Origin: an archaeon
GTDB lineage: Archaea; AGJL01; Methanococci; Methanococcales; Methanocaldococcaceae
Reading direction: 5' to 3'
Assembly (NCBI GenBank): GCA_024278985.1
Contig: JAJRSC010000021.1
Span: 1-43,765, forward strand
Length of the DNA stretch: 43,765 nucleotides
Shown here: in pieces, positions 9,140 to 16,538 of the stretch
How the letters are laid out: each line of letters begins with the position of its first letter
Numbering within the stretch: position 1 is the first letter of the stretch
Notes under the pieces: generated by a model
Seen by the model: the letters and a program-made list of their open reading frames with translations, nothing else
What the model was told of the DNA's origin: nothing
The model's database searches: none
Made by a program: the position numbers and the translations under genes

Positions 9140-9958
9140 TATTTTAAGAACCCCAGCATTTAAGAACCATGTATTAAAGATGTCTGCTATTAAAGCAATT
9201 ATTAAAACTGATGCAATATTTGATAAAATATCTGCTATTGGAACAAATAACTTAACTATTACTAATAAAATTAACATTGCTGTTATTGTTGTTAAAGTCA
9301 TAGTTAATCCAGTTTTAAAAGCTTCTTTATATATCTCATCAAATTCTTCATAGCTTCTTTTTAACAACTTTGTTGTTAATAAAATGTTACTATCAACAGC
9401 ATAACCAATAACCATTAATAATGCGGCTATTGTTGCTGATGAAAGTTCAATATTCAATAAAGACATTCCACCCAAGGCAATTATAATATCAGACAAGGCA
9501 CAAAAAATAATTGTTCCACTAACTACTGGATTTCTAAATACAATATATATAACAGCAGCCATAAATAAAAATGCAAATCCAACAGCTTTTAATCCCTCTT
9601 CAAAAAACTTAGAGCTTAATGTAGGTCCAACAACTTTTTCAGAGTAATTTAACTTATCTAAAGAATCAACTTTAAAAAATTCTAAGATTTTTTGCTTAAC
9701 TATATCAACATTTTCAGTTTTACATCTTATAACTATAAAATAACCATTGGCAGCTTTAAGTTCTTTTACATCAGCCAAATCTCCTAATTCTTCTTTTAAT
9801 TTTGTAATATCTACTTTTTCCTTTACTTCAATTGTTATTTCAGTACCTCCTGTTATATCTATACTCTTAGGAATTCCTTTAAATCCTATTAAAAGGATAG
9901 ATAAAATTAACAAAATTATAGGAATTATAATAGATATTTTTGGGTCTTTAATAATCAT
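9113..9958 (-). CDS. secF: Protein-export membrane protein SecF
   Basis: SecF component of the SecDF complex that assists protein translocation at the membrane. The 281-residue protein starts with a transmembrane helix (about residues 8-26) and then GIPKSIDITGGTEITIE, the family's D-x-x-G-G motif. A periplasmic-side domain follows. Five further helices contain VGPTLSSKFFEEGLKA, GYAVDSNILL and TMTLTTITAM. SecD is usually adjacent to SecF in archaea but is absent on either side here; the next gene upstream, 13 bases away, is chorismate mutase. The start has CTGGGA as a weak ribosome site. The product should support the secreted proteins encoded at 11-14 kb. Confidence 0.92.
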   Translation of the reverse strand: MIIKDPKISIIIPIILLILSILLIGFKGIPKSIDITGGTEITIEVKEKVDITKLKEELGDLADVKELKAANGYFIVIRCKTENVDIVKQKILEFFKVDSLDKLNYSEKVVGPTLSSKFFEEGLKAVGFAFLFMAAVIYIVFRNPVVSGTIIFCALSDIIIALGGMSLLNIELSSATIAALLMVIGYAVDSNILLTTKLLKRSYEEFDEIYKEAFKTGLTMTLTTITAMLILLVIVKLFVPIADILSNIASVLIIALIADIFNTWFLNAGVLKILKLRVKNF

Positions 9959-9971
9959 TTTTTCCCAGATA

Positions 9972-10253
9972 TTATTTTTTTAGATTTTCAATATACTTTC
10001 TTTGTAGGTCTTTATTATGTTCAATTAAAATTTTAAAAATTTTTAGACAGATATCTTTATCAACATTATAACATTTACAAAGTTCTTCAATACTTTTATA
10101 TTTTTCTTTTTCTCTATTTATGTCATTGATATCTAAGTTAAAGGAAAATTTTATTTTTGCAATATCTTTGGCTAGTTGATTTCTTTTAGCAATTAATTTT
10201 ATAATTTCCTCATCTATTCTATCAATTTCTTTTCTAACTTTATTTAATTCCAT
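9972..10253 (-). CDS. Monofunctional chorismate mutase (AroQ class)
   Basis: A 93-residue all-helical AroQ-type chorismate mutase, converting chorismate to prephenate. Visible features are the N-terminal pattern LNKVRKEIDRIDEEIIKLIAKR (given in part), with R7, R11-D13 and K/R residues that line the active site. Next come LAKDIAKIK in helix 1 and REKEKYKSIEEL in helix 2. The length equals that of archaeal stand-alone mutases. It supplies PheA at 4374-5189. It lies 13 bases upstream of secF and 18 bases downstream of the ArsR gene, so all four minus-strand genes from 10779 to 9113 could be one transcript. Confidence 0.85.
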   Translation of the reverse strand: MELNKVRKEIDRIDEEIIKLIAKRNQLAKDIAKIKFSFNLDINDINREKEKYKSIEELCKCYNVDKDICLKIFKILIEHNKDLQRKYIENLKK

Positions 10254-10271
10254 ATTTTCCCAACTAATAAA

Positions 10272-10553
10272 TTATTTAAAGAGAGAATCTATAACTTCAT
10301 TATCAATATATAATTTAAACTTTTTTGTTATATAATATCTCTTAGCCCTACCTTCCTCTAAGATTGTTTCACTTTTTACTAAATTAGCATTTTCAAGTTT
10401 TTTCATATGAGCATATAAAACAGGCCTTGATAGTTTTAAATATTTTGATAAATCATAAATTGTCATAGGTTTTTTATTAAGAATAGATAAAATTTTAATT
10501 CTTGTAGGGTTTGATAATGCATCACATATTTTACATATCTCATCCACATCCAT
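10272..10553 (-). CDS. ArsR-type winged-helix transcriptional regulator
   Basis: A 93-residue winged helix-turn-helix protein of the ArsR superfamily. Residues 9-25 (CDALSNPTRIKILSIL) are the classic helix 1, DLSKYLKLSRPVLYAHMKKL is the helix-turn-helix, and GRAKRYYIT is the wing. Two cysteines in the first ten residues (ICKICDAL) could form part of a metal or redox sensor, but the usual ELCVCDL metal motif is missing. It lies four bases downstream of the small membrane protein gene and is divergent from the secreted-protein cluster. This makes it the best candidate to bind the tandem CATATGTAG repeats at 10969-10997. The target is inferred from position only. Confidence 0.82.
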   Translation of the reverse strand: MDVDEICKICDALSNPTRIKILSILNKKPMTIYDLSKYLKLSRPVLYAHMKKLENANLVKSETILEEGRAKRYYITKKFKLYIDNEVIDSLFK

Positions 10554-10557
10554 AAAC

Positions 10558-10779
10558 TCACTCTATTTCTTCCCATTTCTTCTCTAATTTTTTAACTGTT
10601 TCTTTAATTTCTTCAACATCTTTCTCTATTTTTATTAGTTTAACTTCATTTCTTGGTTTAAATATATTGTATAGAAGTAAAATAAGTATTAATATTAAAA
10701 GTATTATGATAACTATATCAGTCCAATGCCACATTACATTATTAGGAAAATAAGAATATTCATACCCTCTATAAGGCAT
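10558..10779 (-). CDS. Small membrane protein with cytoplasmic coiled coil
   Basis: A 73-residue protein of unknown function. A tyrosine-rich N-terminus (PYRGYEYSYFP) precedes one hydrophobic helix (about residues 20-42, rich in I and L). A charged heptad-like tail, KIEKDVEEIKETVKKLEKKW, follows and should form a coiled coil. By charge, the tail is cytoplasmic. AGGGG lies ahead of the ATG. It is first in the operon with the ArsR regulator four bases downstream. A membrane partner or sensor for that regulator is possible. I do not recognise a family. Confidence 0.68.
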   Translation of the reverse strand: MPYRGYEYSYFPNNVMWHWTDIVIIILLILILILLLYNIFKPRNEVKLIKIEKDVEEIKETVKKLEKKWEEIE

Positions 10780-11014
10780 TTTTAACCCCTCAAAAATTTT
10801 TATTTATCAATATAAATATTTGAATAAATTATTTTAAGATATTATATCTAATAAAAGGGACACAATAATTTTAGAGATACTTTATATATTAAAATAACTT
10901 ATATTAAAATTTTTAAATATAAAAATTTATATAATAGAAAAATTTATATATGGGTTAATAAAATATATCATATGTAGATAAAATACTACATATGTAGGTA
11001 AAAGGTGATAAAAT
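10780..11014. promoter_or_regulatory. Divergent promoter region with tandem CATATGTAG operator
   Basis: A 235-base region, extremely AT-rich, between the ArsR operon and the secreted-protein cluster. For the plus strand, TATA-like TTTATATA occurs near 10926-10934 and 10943-10950. CATATGTAG occurs at 10969-10977 and again at 10989-10997, exactly 20 bases apart. The second copy lies inside a perfect 12-bp palindrome CTACATATGTAG (10986-10997), and the left copy plus its reverse complement form an inverted repeat with an 8-base loop (10969-10994). This overlaps the expected transcription start. GGTGAT at 11004-11009 is the ribosome site for ATG 11015. Confidence 0.65.
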
Positions 11015-11284
11015 ATGAAGAAAGTTTTGGGAATATTAGGAATAATATTTCTCCTTGTAGGTGCAGTATTTGCATTTAATAATACTACATCATTTAATAC
11101 TACAGACAATGGAGTAGTATGTCCATGCTGTGGAAATAACTGTTTATGTAACAATTATGAAAATTGTCCATGCTCAGAAAACTGTATATGCGAAGATAAT
11201 TGCACATGTTTAAATAACTGCCACCAATATTGCCACAATCATGAATTTAGACATTGTTGGGGTTTTAACAGATGTCATAGTTAG
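11015..11284 (+). CDS. Secreted cysteine-rich, metallothionein-like protein
   Basis: An 89-residue preprotein. Residues 1-20 form a clear signal peptide (KK, then a hydrophobic core, ending AVFA). The roughly 69-residue mature part has 15 cysteines and five histidines. Four NCxC units occur nearly in tandem (NCLC, NCPC, NCIC, NCTC), the last three at a six-residue period separated by acidic pairs (SE, ED), with CPCC before and HCW...CHS after. This suggests binding of several metal ions or a Cys-liganded cluster outside the membrane; disulphides are the alternative. No family recognised. It is the first gene behind the tandem operator and is followed by a T8 run, so it may be made in excess over the downstream genes. 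Confidence 0.8.
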   Translation: MKKVLGILGIIFLLVGAVFAFNNTTSFNTTDNGVVCPCCGNNCLCNNYENCPCSENCICEDNCTCLNNCHQYCHNHEFRHCWGFNRCHS

Positions 11285-11307
11285 TCTTAAATACCAATTA
11301 TATTAAA

Positions 11308-11315
11308 TTTTTTTT
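11308..11315 (+). terminator. T8 run, probable archaeal terminator
   Basis: Eight T residues 24 bases after the stop of the cysteine-rich gene, with no strong hairpin, as is usual for archaeal intrinsic termination. Partial termination here would separate expression of the small protein from the cluster that follows. Confidence 0.45.
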
Positions 11316-11354
11316 CTTGTGAGTATTATTAACTACTTAAAAAGGTGATATAAA

Positions 11355-12917
11355 ATGATAAAGAAAATGATTTTATTCTTAGCATTATTAGTTCTACCCA
11401 TAGTTTCAGCAAATACAGTAGTATTAGTAAGTGATAACTTAGCAGATTATAATACTGCTTTAGATGTTGCAAATGTATTAAATGCAACTGTTATAACAAC
11501 AGAATGGGGAATATATAATGAAAGTTTAGTTAATACTATAATCTCCCTAAATCCAGATAAAGTTATAATCATTGGAGGTCCTTTAGCAGTAGTAGATAAT
11601 TATACAACAGCTTTAGAAAATGCTGGGATAAGTGTTGAAAGAATAGGGGGGCATGATAGATATCAAACCAATGCCATGGCACTTCTTCAATATAGAGAGC
11701 AATTTAGAGAAAAGTTTGGTAATAATTTATCTGCATGTGTATGTCATGGATTTGATGATATTGCTTTAAATGAATCCTTAAACTTAGTTAAAGAACATTA
11801 TATAACAGTCTTAACAAATGGTGTTAATTTAACTGTAAATGTCTCAAACTTAGGAGTTAAAAAAGTAGATGTTATTGTAAATCCTATATGTCCATTCTGT
11901 AACTATACAAAATTAATGCAAAGACTTAAAAGAGGAAATATTGTTGTTGAACAACTTGAAATTCCTCAAAATAAAATTAAATTAATGTTACAAAATAGAT
12001 TAAGAATATTAGAGAGAAGACTTATCAGATTAAAATTAATGGGTATTAATGATAGTGAATTAGAAAATAAAATTAAAGAAATTGAAGAGCTAATAAAACA
12101 AAATAAATATGAAGAAGCATACAAACTTATGATTCAATTAACAGACCAACAAAGAACTATGATAGTTTTACATTTCCATCCAATGGGTTATGGTAGAGCA
12201 ATGGGTATGAATAATGCTCCTCACATTTATCATCAAAATGCTAACAACTCTCAAATGATTAGAGGGCCAAAAGCTCCACATAGATATCAAAATGTTACCA
12301 ATTCACAAATGGGTAGAGGTAGAGTGTTTGTTGATAACAATGGAAATGTAAATGTTAGTTTAATGCATATGACTATTAATAACTTGCCAAAACAATCTAT
12401 AAGTGAAGAAGAAAAAGAGGGATTAATTGAAATGAGAGAAGAAGAAAAATTGGCAAGAGATGTTTATCTAACATTATACAATAAATGGAAATTACCAATA
12501 TTTAAAAACATTGCTGAAAGTGAACAAACACACACTGATTCCATCAAGTATCTTTTAAATAAATATAATATCTCTGACCCTGTTAAAAGTGATGAAGTTG
12601 GAAAATTCTCAAATCCAAAATATCAAGAATTGTATCAAAAATTAGTTGAGGAGGGTAATAAATCAGTTATTGATGCTTTAAAAGTTGGAGCTACTATTGA
12701 AGATTTAGATATAGCTGATTTACAATATTGGTTAAATAGAACAGACAATGAAGATATAAAACTTGTTTATGAAAACTTAATGAAAGGTTCAAGAAACCAT
12801 ATGAGAGCTTTCGTAAGTATGCTACAAAAGTATGGAGCCAATTACACTCCACAGTATATAAGTAAAGAAGAATATGAACAAATAATAAATAGCCCAATGG
12901 AAAGAGGTAGAAAATAA
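11355..12917 (+). CDS. Secreted cell-wall-binding protein with C-terminal ferritin-like DUF2202 domain
   Basis: 520 residues. A signal peptide (1-19, ending VSA) is followed by one cell-wall-binding repeat 2 domain (about 20-113) with IIIGGPLAVV and the hallmark RIGGHDRYQT. Next are CVCH (128-131) and CPFC (179-182, in a strand-CxxC-helix context like glutaredoxin). A coiled-coil region (205-255) leads to a linker rich in His, Met and Asn (273-325), in which APHxYxQN...NSQMxRG occurs twice. The C-terminal DUF2202 domain (about 350-510) is ferritin-like, with likely metal ligands in EEEKLARD (362-369), ESEQTH (388-393), E449, E473 and H482. An extracytoplasmic metal-dependent oxidase, reductase or store is likely; the substrate is unknown. 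GGTGAT lies six bases before the ATG. Confidence 0.82.
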   Translation: MIKKMILFLALLVLPIVSANTVVLVSDNLADYNTALDVANVLNATVITTEWGIYNESLVNTIISLNPDKVIIIGGPLAVVDNYTTALENAGISVERIGGHDRYQTNAMALLQYREQFREKFGNNLSACVCHGFDDIALNESLNLVKEHYITVLTNGVNLTVNVSNLGVKKVDVIVNPICPFCNYTKLMQRLKRGNIVVEQLEIPQNKIKLMLQNRLRILERRLIRLKLMGINDSELENKIKEIEELIKQNKYEEAYKLMIQLTDQQRTMIVLHFHPMGYGRAMGMNNAPHIYHQNANNSQMIRGPKAPHRYQNVTNSQMGRGRVFVDNNGNVNVSLMHMTINNLPKQSISEEEKEGLIEMREEEKLARDVYLTLYNKWKLPIFKNIAESEQTHTDSIKYLLNKYNISDPVKSDEVGKFSNPKYQELYQKLVEEGNKSVIDALKVGATIEDLDIADLQYWLNRTDNEDIKLVYENLMKGSRNHMRAFVSMLQKYGANYTPQYISKEEYEQIINSPMERGRK

Positions 12918-12930
12918 CGGTGAATGATTT

Positions 12931-13701
12931 ATGAGAAAATTTTTGGCTATCTTTTTATTTTTTTCTTTTTTAAGTTTATCTTTTGCTTGGAATGACTGTC
13001 CTTTTGGAGAAGTAAATTGTACATATCCAGGAAAATGTGGAAGATATATAGATACAAACCATAATGGTATCTGTGACCATAGTGAGCCAGCTCCAACAAC
13101 TAATAATATTAAACCAGTTGAAATAACAAATATAAATATTTCAAATCTATCAATAAAAGAATTTTGTTTAATGTATAACATTAATGTGAATATTTTTATT
13201 GATAAATTAAAGGAATTTTTAGAGAATAAACTAGGAATAGAAAATGTTATTGATATTAAGGGTAGTGAATTAAAAAAATTAACAATAAAAGAAGTATGTA
13301 AAATATATAATATCTCTCCAACTCTACTAATATCAAAATTAGGAGTTAATGTTGATGAAGACACCACATTTGAAGAATTAAAGGATAAATATGGAATAAC
13401 TCCAAAAAAAGCAAAAGAAATTATTGCTGAATGTATAAATGAAGAAAGATACTATAATAATGAATTAAATATTACTGAAAATACTAAGATAGGTTATATA
13501 ATTAAAACATATGATATAAATCCTGAAGATATAATAAACCTTGCTAAAGAATTGGGAGGAGTATACAATAATACTGAAACTTTAAATACAAATACTACAA
13601 ATACAAATAAAAATAATGAAAATATTATAGATAAAATATTATCCCTATTATTTACATATATTGATATAAAATCACTAATTCTTAAAATAATAGGAGGGTA
13701 A
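12931..13701 (+). CDS. Secreted EF-hand-like and helical-repeat protein paired with polyferredoxin
   Basis: 256 residues. A signal peptide ends near residue 19 (LSFA). A four-cysteine segment follows (C23, C30, C36, C48) with an EF-hand-like calcium loop DTNHNGICDHSE at 41-52. Four copies of a roughly 20-residue helical unit come next, near 74-92, 118-136, 146-165 and 186-206. Their pattern is T/S-I/F-x-E-x4-Y-x-I-N/S/T-P (for example TIKEVCKIYNISP). An Asn/Thr-rich stretch (212-230) leads to a hydrophobic end, probably a membrane anchor. From memory, similar Cys/EF-loop segments and repeats accompany NapH-type polyferredoxins in archaea. The next gene is one, seven bases away. Function is unknown. 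Confidence 0.75.
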   Translation: MRKFLAIFLFFSFLSLSFAWNDCPFGEVNCTYPGKCGRYIDTNHNGICDHSEPAPTTNNIKPVEITNINISNLSIKEFCLMYNINVNIFIDKLKEFLENKLGIENVIDIKGSELKKLTIKEVCKIYNISPTLLISKLGVNVDEDTTFEELKDKYGITPKKAKEIIAECINEERYYNNELNITENTKIGYIIKTYDINPEDIINLAKELGGVYNNTETLNTNTTNTNKNNENIIDKILSLLFTYIDIKSLILKIIGG

Positions 13702-13708
13702 GTAATTT

Positions 13709-14407
13709 ATGGATAAAATTCAAATTTTAAGAAAAATTTCTCAAGTATTCTTTTTTATTCGTTTTGTTTTTATTAGCTCCTTATGTTTATGTTTTTATGG
13801 TGTATTAGAGCAAATATTTATTAGTGGTTCAACTGCATTAATACAAAAAATTATTATTATTGCTATTATAACATTAATTTTTGGTAGATTATTCTGTGGA
13901 TTTGCCTGCCCTTTTGGTTTTTTACAAGAATTAGCTTATAAAATAAAAAAAAGAAAAAAACTTCCTAAAATTAATAGAGAAATTCATAATAAATTAATAT
14001 ATTTAAAATATTTTGTTATGGTTGGTTTTTTATTGTTGGCTTATTACTTATCAACATATGCATTTTGTAATATCTGTCCTATTGGTTTTGTATCAAGATT
14101 ATCAGGAACTTTATTAGCTTTATTTTTAGCTATTTTATTTATAGTAATATCCTACTTTATTCCAAGGTTTTTCTGTAAATATATATGTCCATTAGGTGCA
14201 TTTTTATCTATTTTCTCAATATACCCAATATTTCAATTAAAATTAAATAACAACTGTGTTAAATGTAGATTATGTGAGTTTAAATGTCCTATGCAAATAG
14301 AAATTACTAAAAATATTACACAAAGAGAATGTATAAGATGCTTTGAATGTATGTCTGCTTGTAGAAAAGGAGGATTATCATTTAAACCATTTTTTTTTAG
14401 GAGATGA
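13709..14407 (+). CDS. Membrane-bound polyferredoxin, NapH/NosR/YccM-like
   Basis: 232 residues with about four membrane helices (14-34, 43-60, 100-118, 133-152). Three CxxxCP or CxxCP motifs lie at membrane edges (C63/C67 in CGFACPFG, C120/C123, C156/C160), as in NapH, NosR and CcoG proteins. Two cytoplasmic-type [4Fe-4S] sites are near the C-terminus: CVKCRLCEFKCP (183-194) and CIRCFECMSACRKGG (208-222). Such proteins move electrons across the membrane to a periplasmic enzyme. Here the natural partner is one of the secreted products of the same operon. GGAGGG precedes the ATG. It stands seven bases after the EF-hand-like gene. Confidence 0.88.
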   Translation: MDKIQILRKISQVFFFIRFVFISSLCLCFYGVLEQIFISGSTALIQKIIIIAIITLIFGRLFCGFACPFGFLQELAYKIKKRKKLPKINREIHNKLIYLKYFVMVGFLLLAYYLSTYAFCNICPIGFVSRLSGTLLALFLAILFIVISYFIPRFFCKYICPLGAFLSIFSIYPIFQLKLNNNCVKCRLCEFKCPMQIEITKNITQRECIRCFECMSACRKGGLSFKPFFFRR

Positions 14408-14412
14408 AAAAA

Positions 14413-14982
14413 ATGAAAATAAAAATAATTAGATTATCCCCTGGAAAATTTTTATTATTTTTTATTTTATTTATTTTAATTATGGGCCTATTATTTTTCT
14501 TATTATTTCCTCTCTTTTTATTATTGTTAATTATGGGAGTAATATTTATTATTTATCTCAAATTCAAAAAAAGATTAAAAGATATATGGTTAAACTTTAA
14601 GAAAAAAAGGATTAAAATTGAATATAAAGATAACTCAGGAAAAATAGATATTCATTTTCCAAAAAAGATACCTATTGAAGGAGAAAATGAAAATAAAAAA
14701 TATAATAATATAACTGATCCATTTGTCATTTATTTAAAAAAACTTGGTGCTAAAATTGATGAAAAAGGTAATATATATTTTAGAGGGTATAAAGTATATC
14801 CTATATTTAAAAAATCTTATCCTATAAATGAGATAATCTCATTGGACTATCCTGATGATATAGATGCAGTTGTTTTAGGTTTAAAAGGAGAACCATATGA
14901 ACCAAAGTTTTTATTTTTAATACCTAAAGAGAACTTAAAAAGAAGAATGAAATTAGATGAAATTAAAAGATTTATAATTTAA
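14413..14982 (+). CDS. Membrane protein of unknown function, last gene of redox cluster
   Basis: About 189 residues. Two back-to-back hydrophobic segments (about residues 10-50, almost all I, L, F and G) form a hairpin. A basic stretch (KKRLKDIW, KKKRIKIEY) follows, which by the positive-inside rule puts the soluble 130-residue domain in the cytoplasm. That domain is charged and has no recognisable motif. The frame opens at ATG 14404, but AGGAG directly abuts that codon. ATG 14413 has proper spacing of nine bases, so I use it. It immediately follows the polyferredoxin gene and overlaps the end of serA on the other strand by 11 bases. Confidence 0.68.
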   Translation: MKIKIIRLSPGKFLLFFILFILIMGLLFFLLFPLFLLLLIMGVIFIIYLKFKKRLKDIWLNFKKKRIKIEYKDNSGKIDIHFPKKIPIEGENENKKYNNITDPFVIYLKKLGAKIDEKGNIYFRGYKVYPIFKKSYPINEIISLDYPDDIDAVVLGLKGEPYEPKFLFLIPKENLKRRMKLDEIKRFII

Positions 14983-16536
14983 CTACAGCTATATCTTTAA
15001 TATTAGGAATTTCTTTTAGCTTTTTTATAGCCTCTTCAGGAATTGGTTGGTCTAAAGATAAAACCATCACTGCCTCCCCACCAGGCTCTTTTCTACCTAC
15101 TTGCATACTTGCAATATTTACACCATACTCTCCTAAAATTAGCCCAACTTTTCCAACTACTCCAGGTCTGTCTATATGCTTAGTTATTGCCAAAATTCCC
15201 TCTGGAATAATATTTATTTTATATCCTTCTATTTCAGTTATAACTGGTTTATCATTAACAACTGTCCCAGCAATAGAGAATTTTTTACCATTTCTTTCTG
15301 CTATTACTTTTATATAGGTATCTTTTTCTGATGTCTTTGTTTCAATAACTTCTATTCCTCTATTTTTAGCTAATATCTCAGCATTAACTAAATTTACACC
15401 AGCCAATAATATAGGAGATAATAAACCTTTTAATAATGATTTTTTAATTAATGTTGTATCTTATTTAGATAACTCTCCAGAATAAATAATATTTATTTTC
15501 TTAACAGAACTATCTAAAACCTGCATAACTATATTTCCCAATGTCTCAGATAATATCATATATGGTTTTAACTTACCAATCTTTTCCTTTGGAAGATTTG
15601 GAAGATTTACAATATTCTCAGCTAACTCTCCAGATAATATTTTTTTATTTGCTCAGCAACTATTTTTCCAGCAGATTTTTGAGCTTCATCAGTTGATGCT
15701 CCTAAATGGGGGGTACATATTACATTATCCAACTCCAATAAAGGATTATTTTTTGGTGGTTCTTCTTCAAAAACATATAATGCAGCAGCTTTAATTTTTT
15801 TATCTTTAAGGGCCTTATATAATGCTTTTTCATCAATTAAACCTCCTCTTGCACAATTAACAATAATAGCATTTTTTTTCATTAGATTTATCTCTTTCTC
15901 TCCAATTAAATTTTTTGTTTTTGGAGTTAGAGGAACATGAAGTGTTATAATATCTGAAACTTTACATAGTTCTTCAATACTATCTAACAACTTAACTCCT
16001 ATACTCTCTGCCTTCTCTTTAGATATGTATGGGTCATAACCTACTAAGTTCATACCAAAAGCCTTAGCTCTTTTAGCAACTTGCTGACCAATTCTTCCCA
16101 ATCCAATTATTCCCAATGTTTTCCCATAAATCTCTATTCCTTTAAACCTCTTTCTATCCCATTCTCCTTTTTTAACTGAGTTGTTTGCTTGAGGTATATT
16201 TCTTGCAGCTGCTAAAATTAGTCCCATAGTAAGTTCAGCAACAGATATAGATGAAGAGTCAGGAGCATTAACTACAATAATCCCCTTTTCTGTTGCTGCT
16301 TCAACATCAATATTATCAACACCTACTCCAGCCCTTCCAATTATCTTTAATTTTTTTGCATGTTCAATAACTTCCCTATCTACCTTAGTACCACTTCTAA
16401 CTATTAAAATATCAGCATCTTTAATTTTCTCTAAAAGTTCTTCTTTACTTAAATTAGTGGCAACTTCAACATCTCCCAATTCTTTTAAAATGTTTATAGC
16501 ATCCTCATGTATTGGGTCAGTTATTAAAATCTTCAT
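14972..16536 (-). pseudogene. serA: D-3-phosphoglycerate dehydrogenase, broken by a frameshift and an in-frame TAA
   Basis: First step of serine synthesis (3-phosphoglycerate to 3-phosphohydroxypyruvate). Residues 1-299 carry the complete substrate and NAD domains: [38 protein letters not shown] and [11 protein letters not shown]. In the T7 run at 15640-15646 (A7 in the mRNA) one base is missing, and the original frame stops at 15622. In the shifted frame coding resumes ([17 protein letters not shown] and on), meets a TAA at 15461-15463, then continues into the regulatory domains and a C-terminal ACT domain (LAITKHIDRPGVVGKVGLIL) to 14972. Restored, it would be about 520 residues, the full-length archaeal form. 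Two lesions in an essential biosynthetic gene suggest sequence errors. Confidence 0.88.
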
Positions 16537-16538
16537 AA

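Noticed and set aside
10837-10849. AGATAT-T-ATATCT palindrome as operator of the ArsR operon
   Set aside because: Composed almost only of A/T in a region of over 80% A+T, where such palindromes are expected by chance.
12822-13367. 181-codon minus-strand ORF
   Set aside because: It lies antisense to the ferritin-like and EF-hand-like genes, has low-complexity F/S/I-rich content and no ribosome site: a shadow of AT-rich coding sequence.
14972-15406. Independent ACT-domain gene
   Set aside because: It begins with TTG inside a sequence that continues upstream in the same frame with SerA sense, has no ribosome site, and is clearly the C-terminus of broken serA.
15622-15660. Programmed frameshift in serA at the A7 run
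   Set aside because: Restoring the frame still leads to an in-frame TAA at 15461-15463, so slippage alone does not give a full protein.
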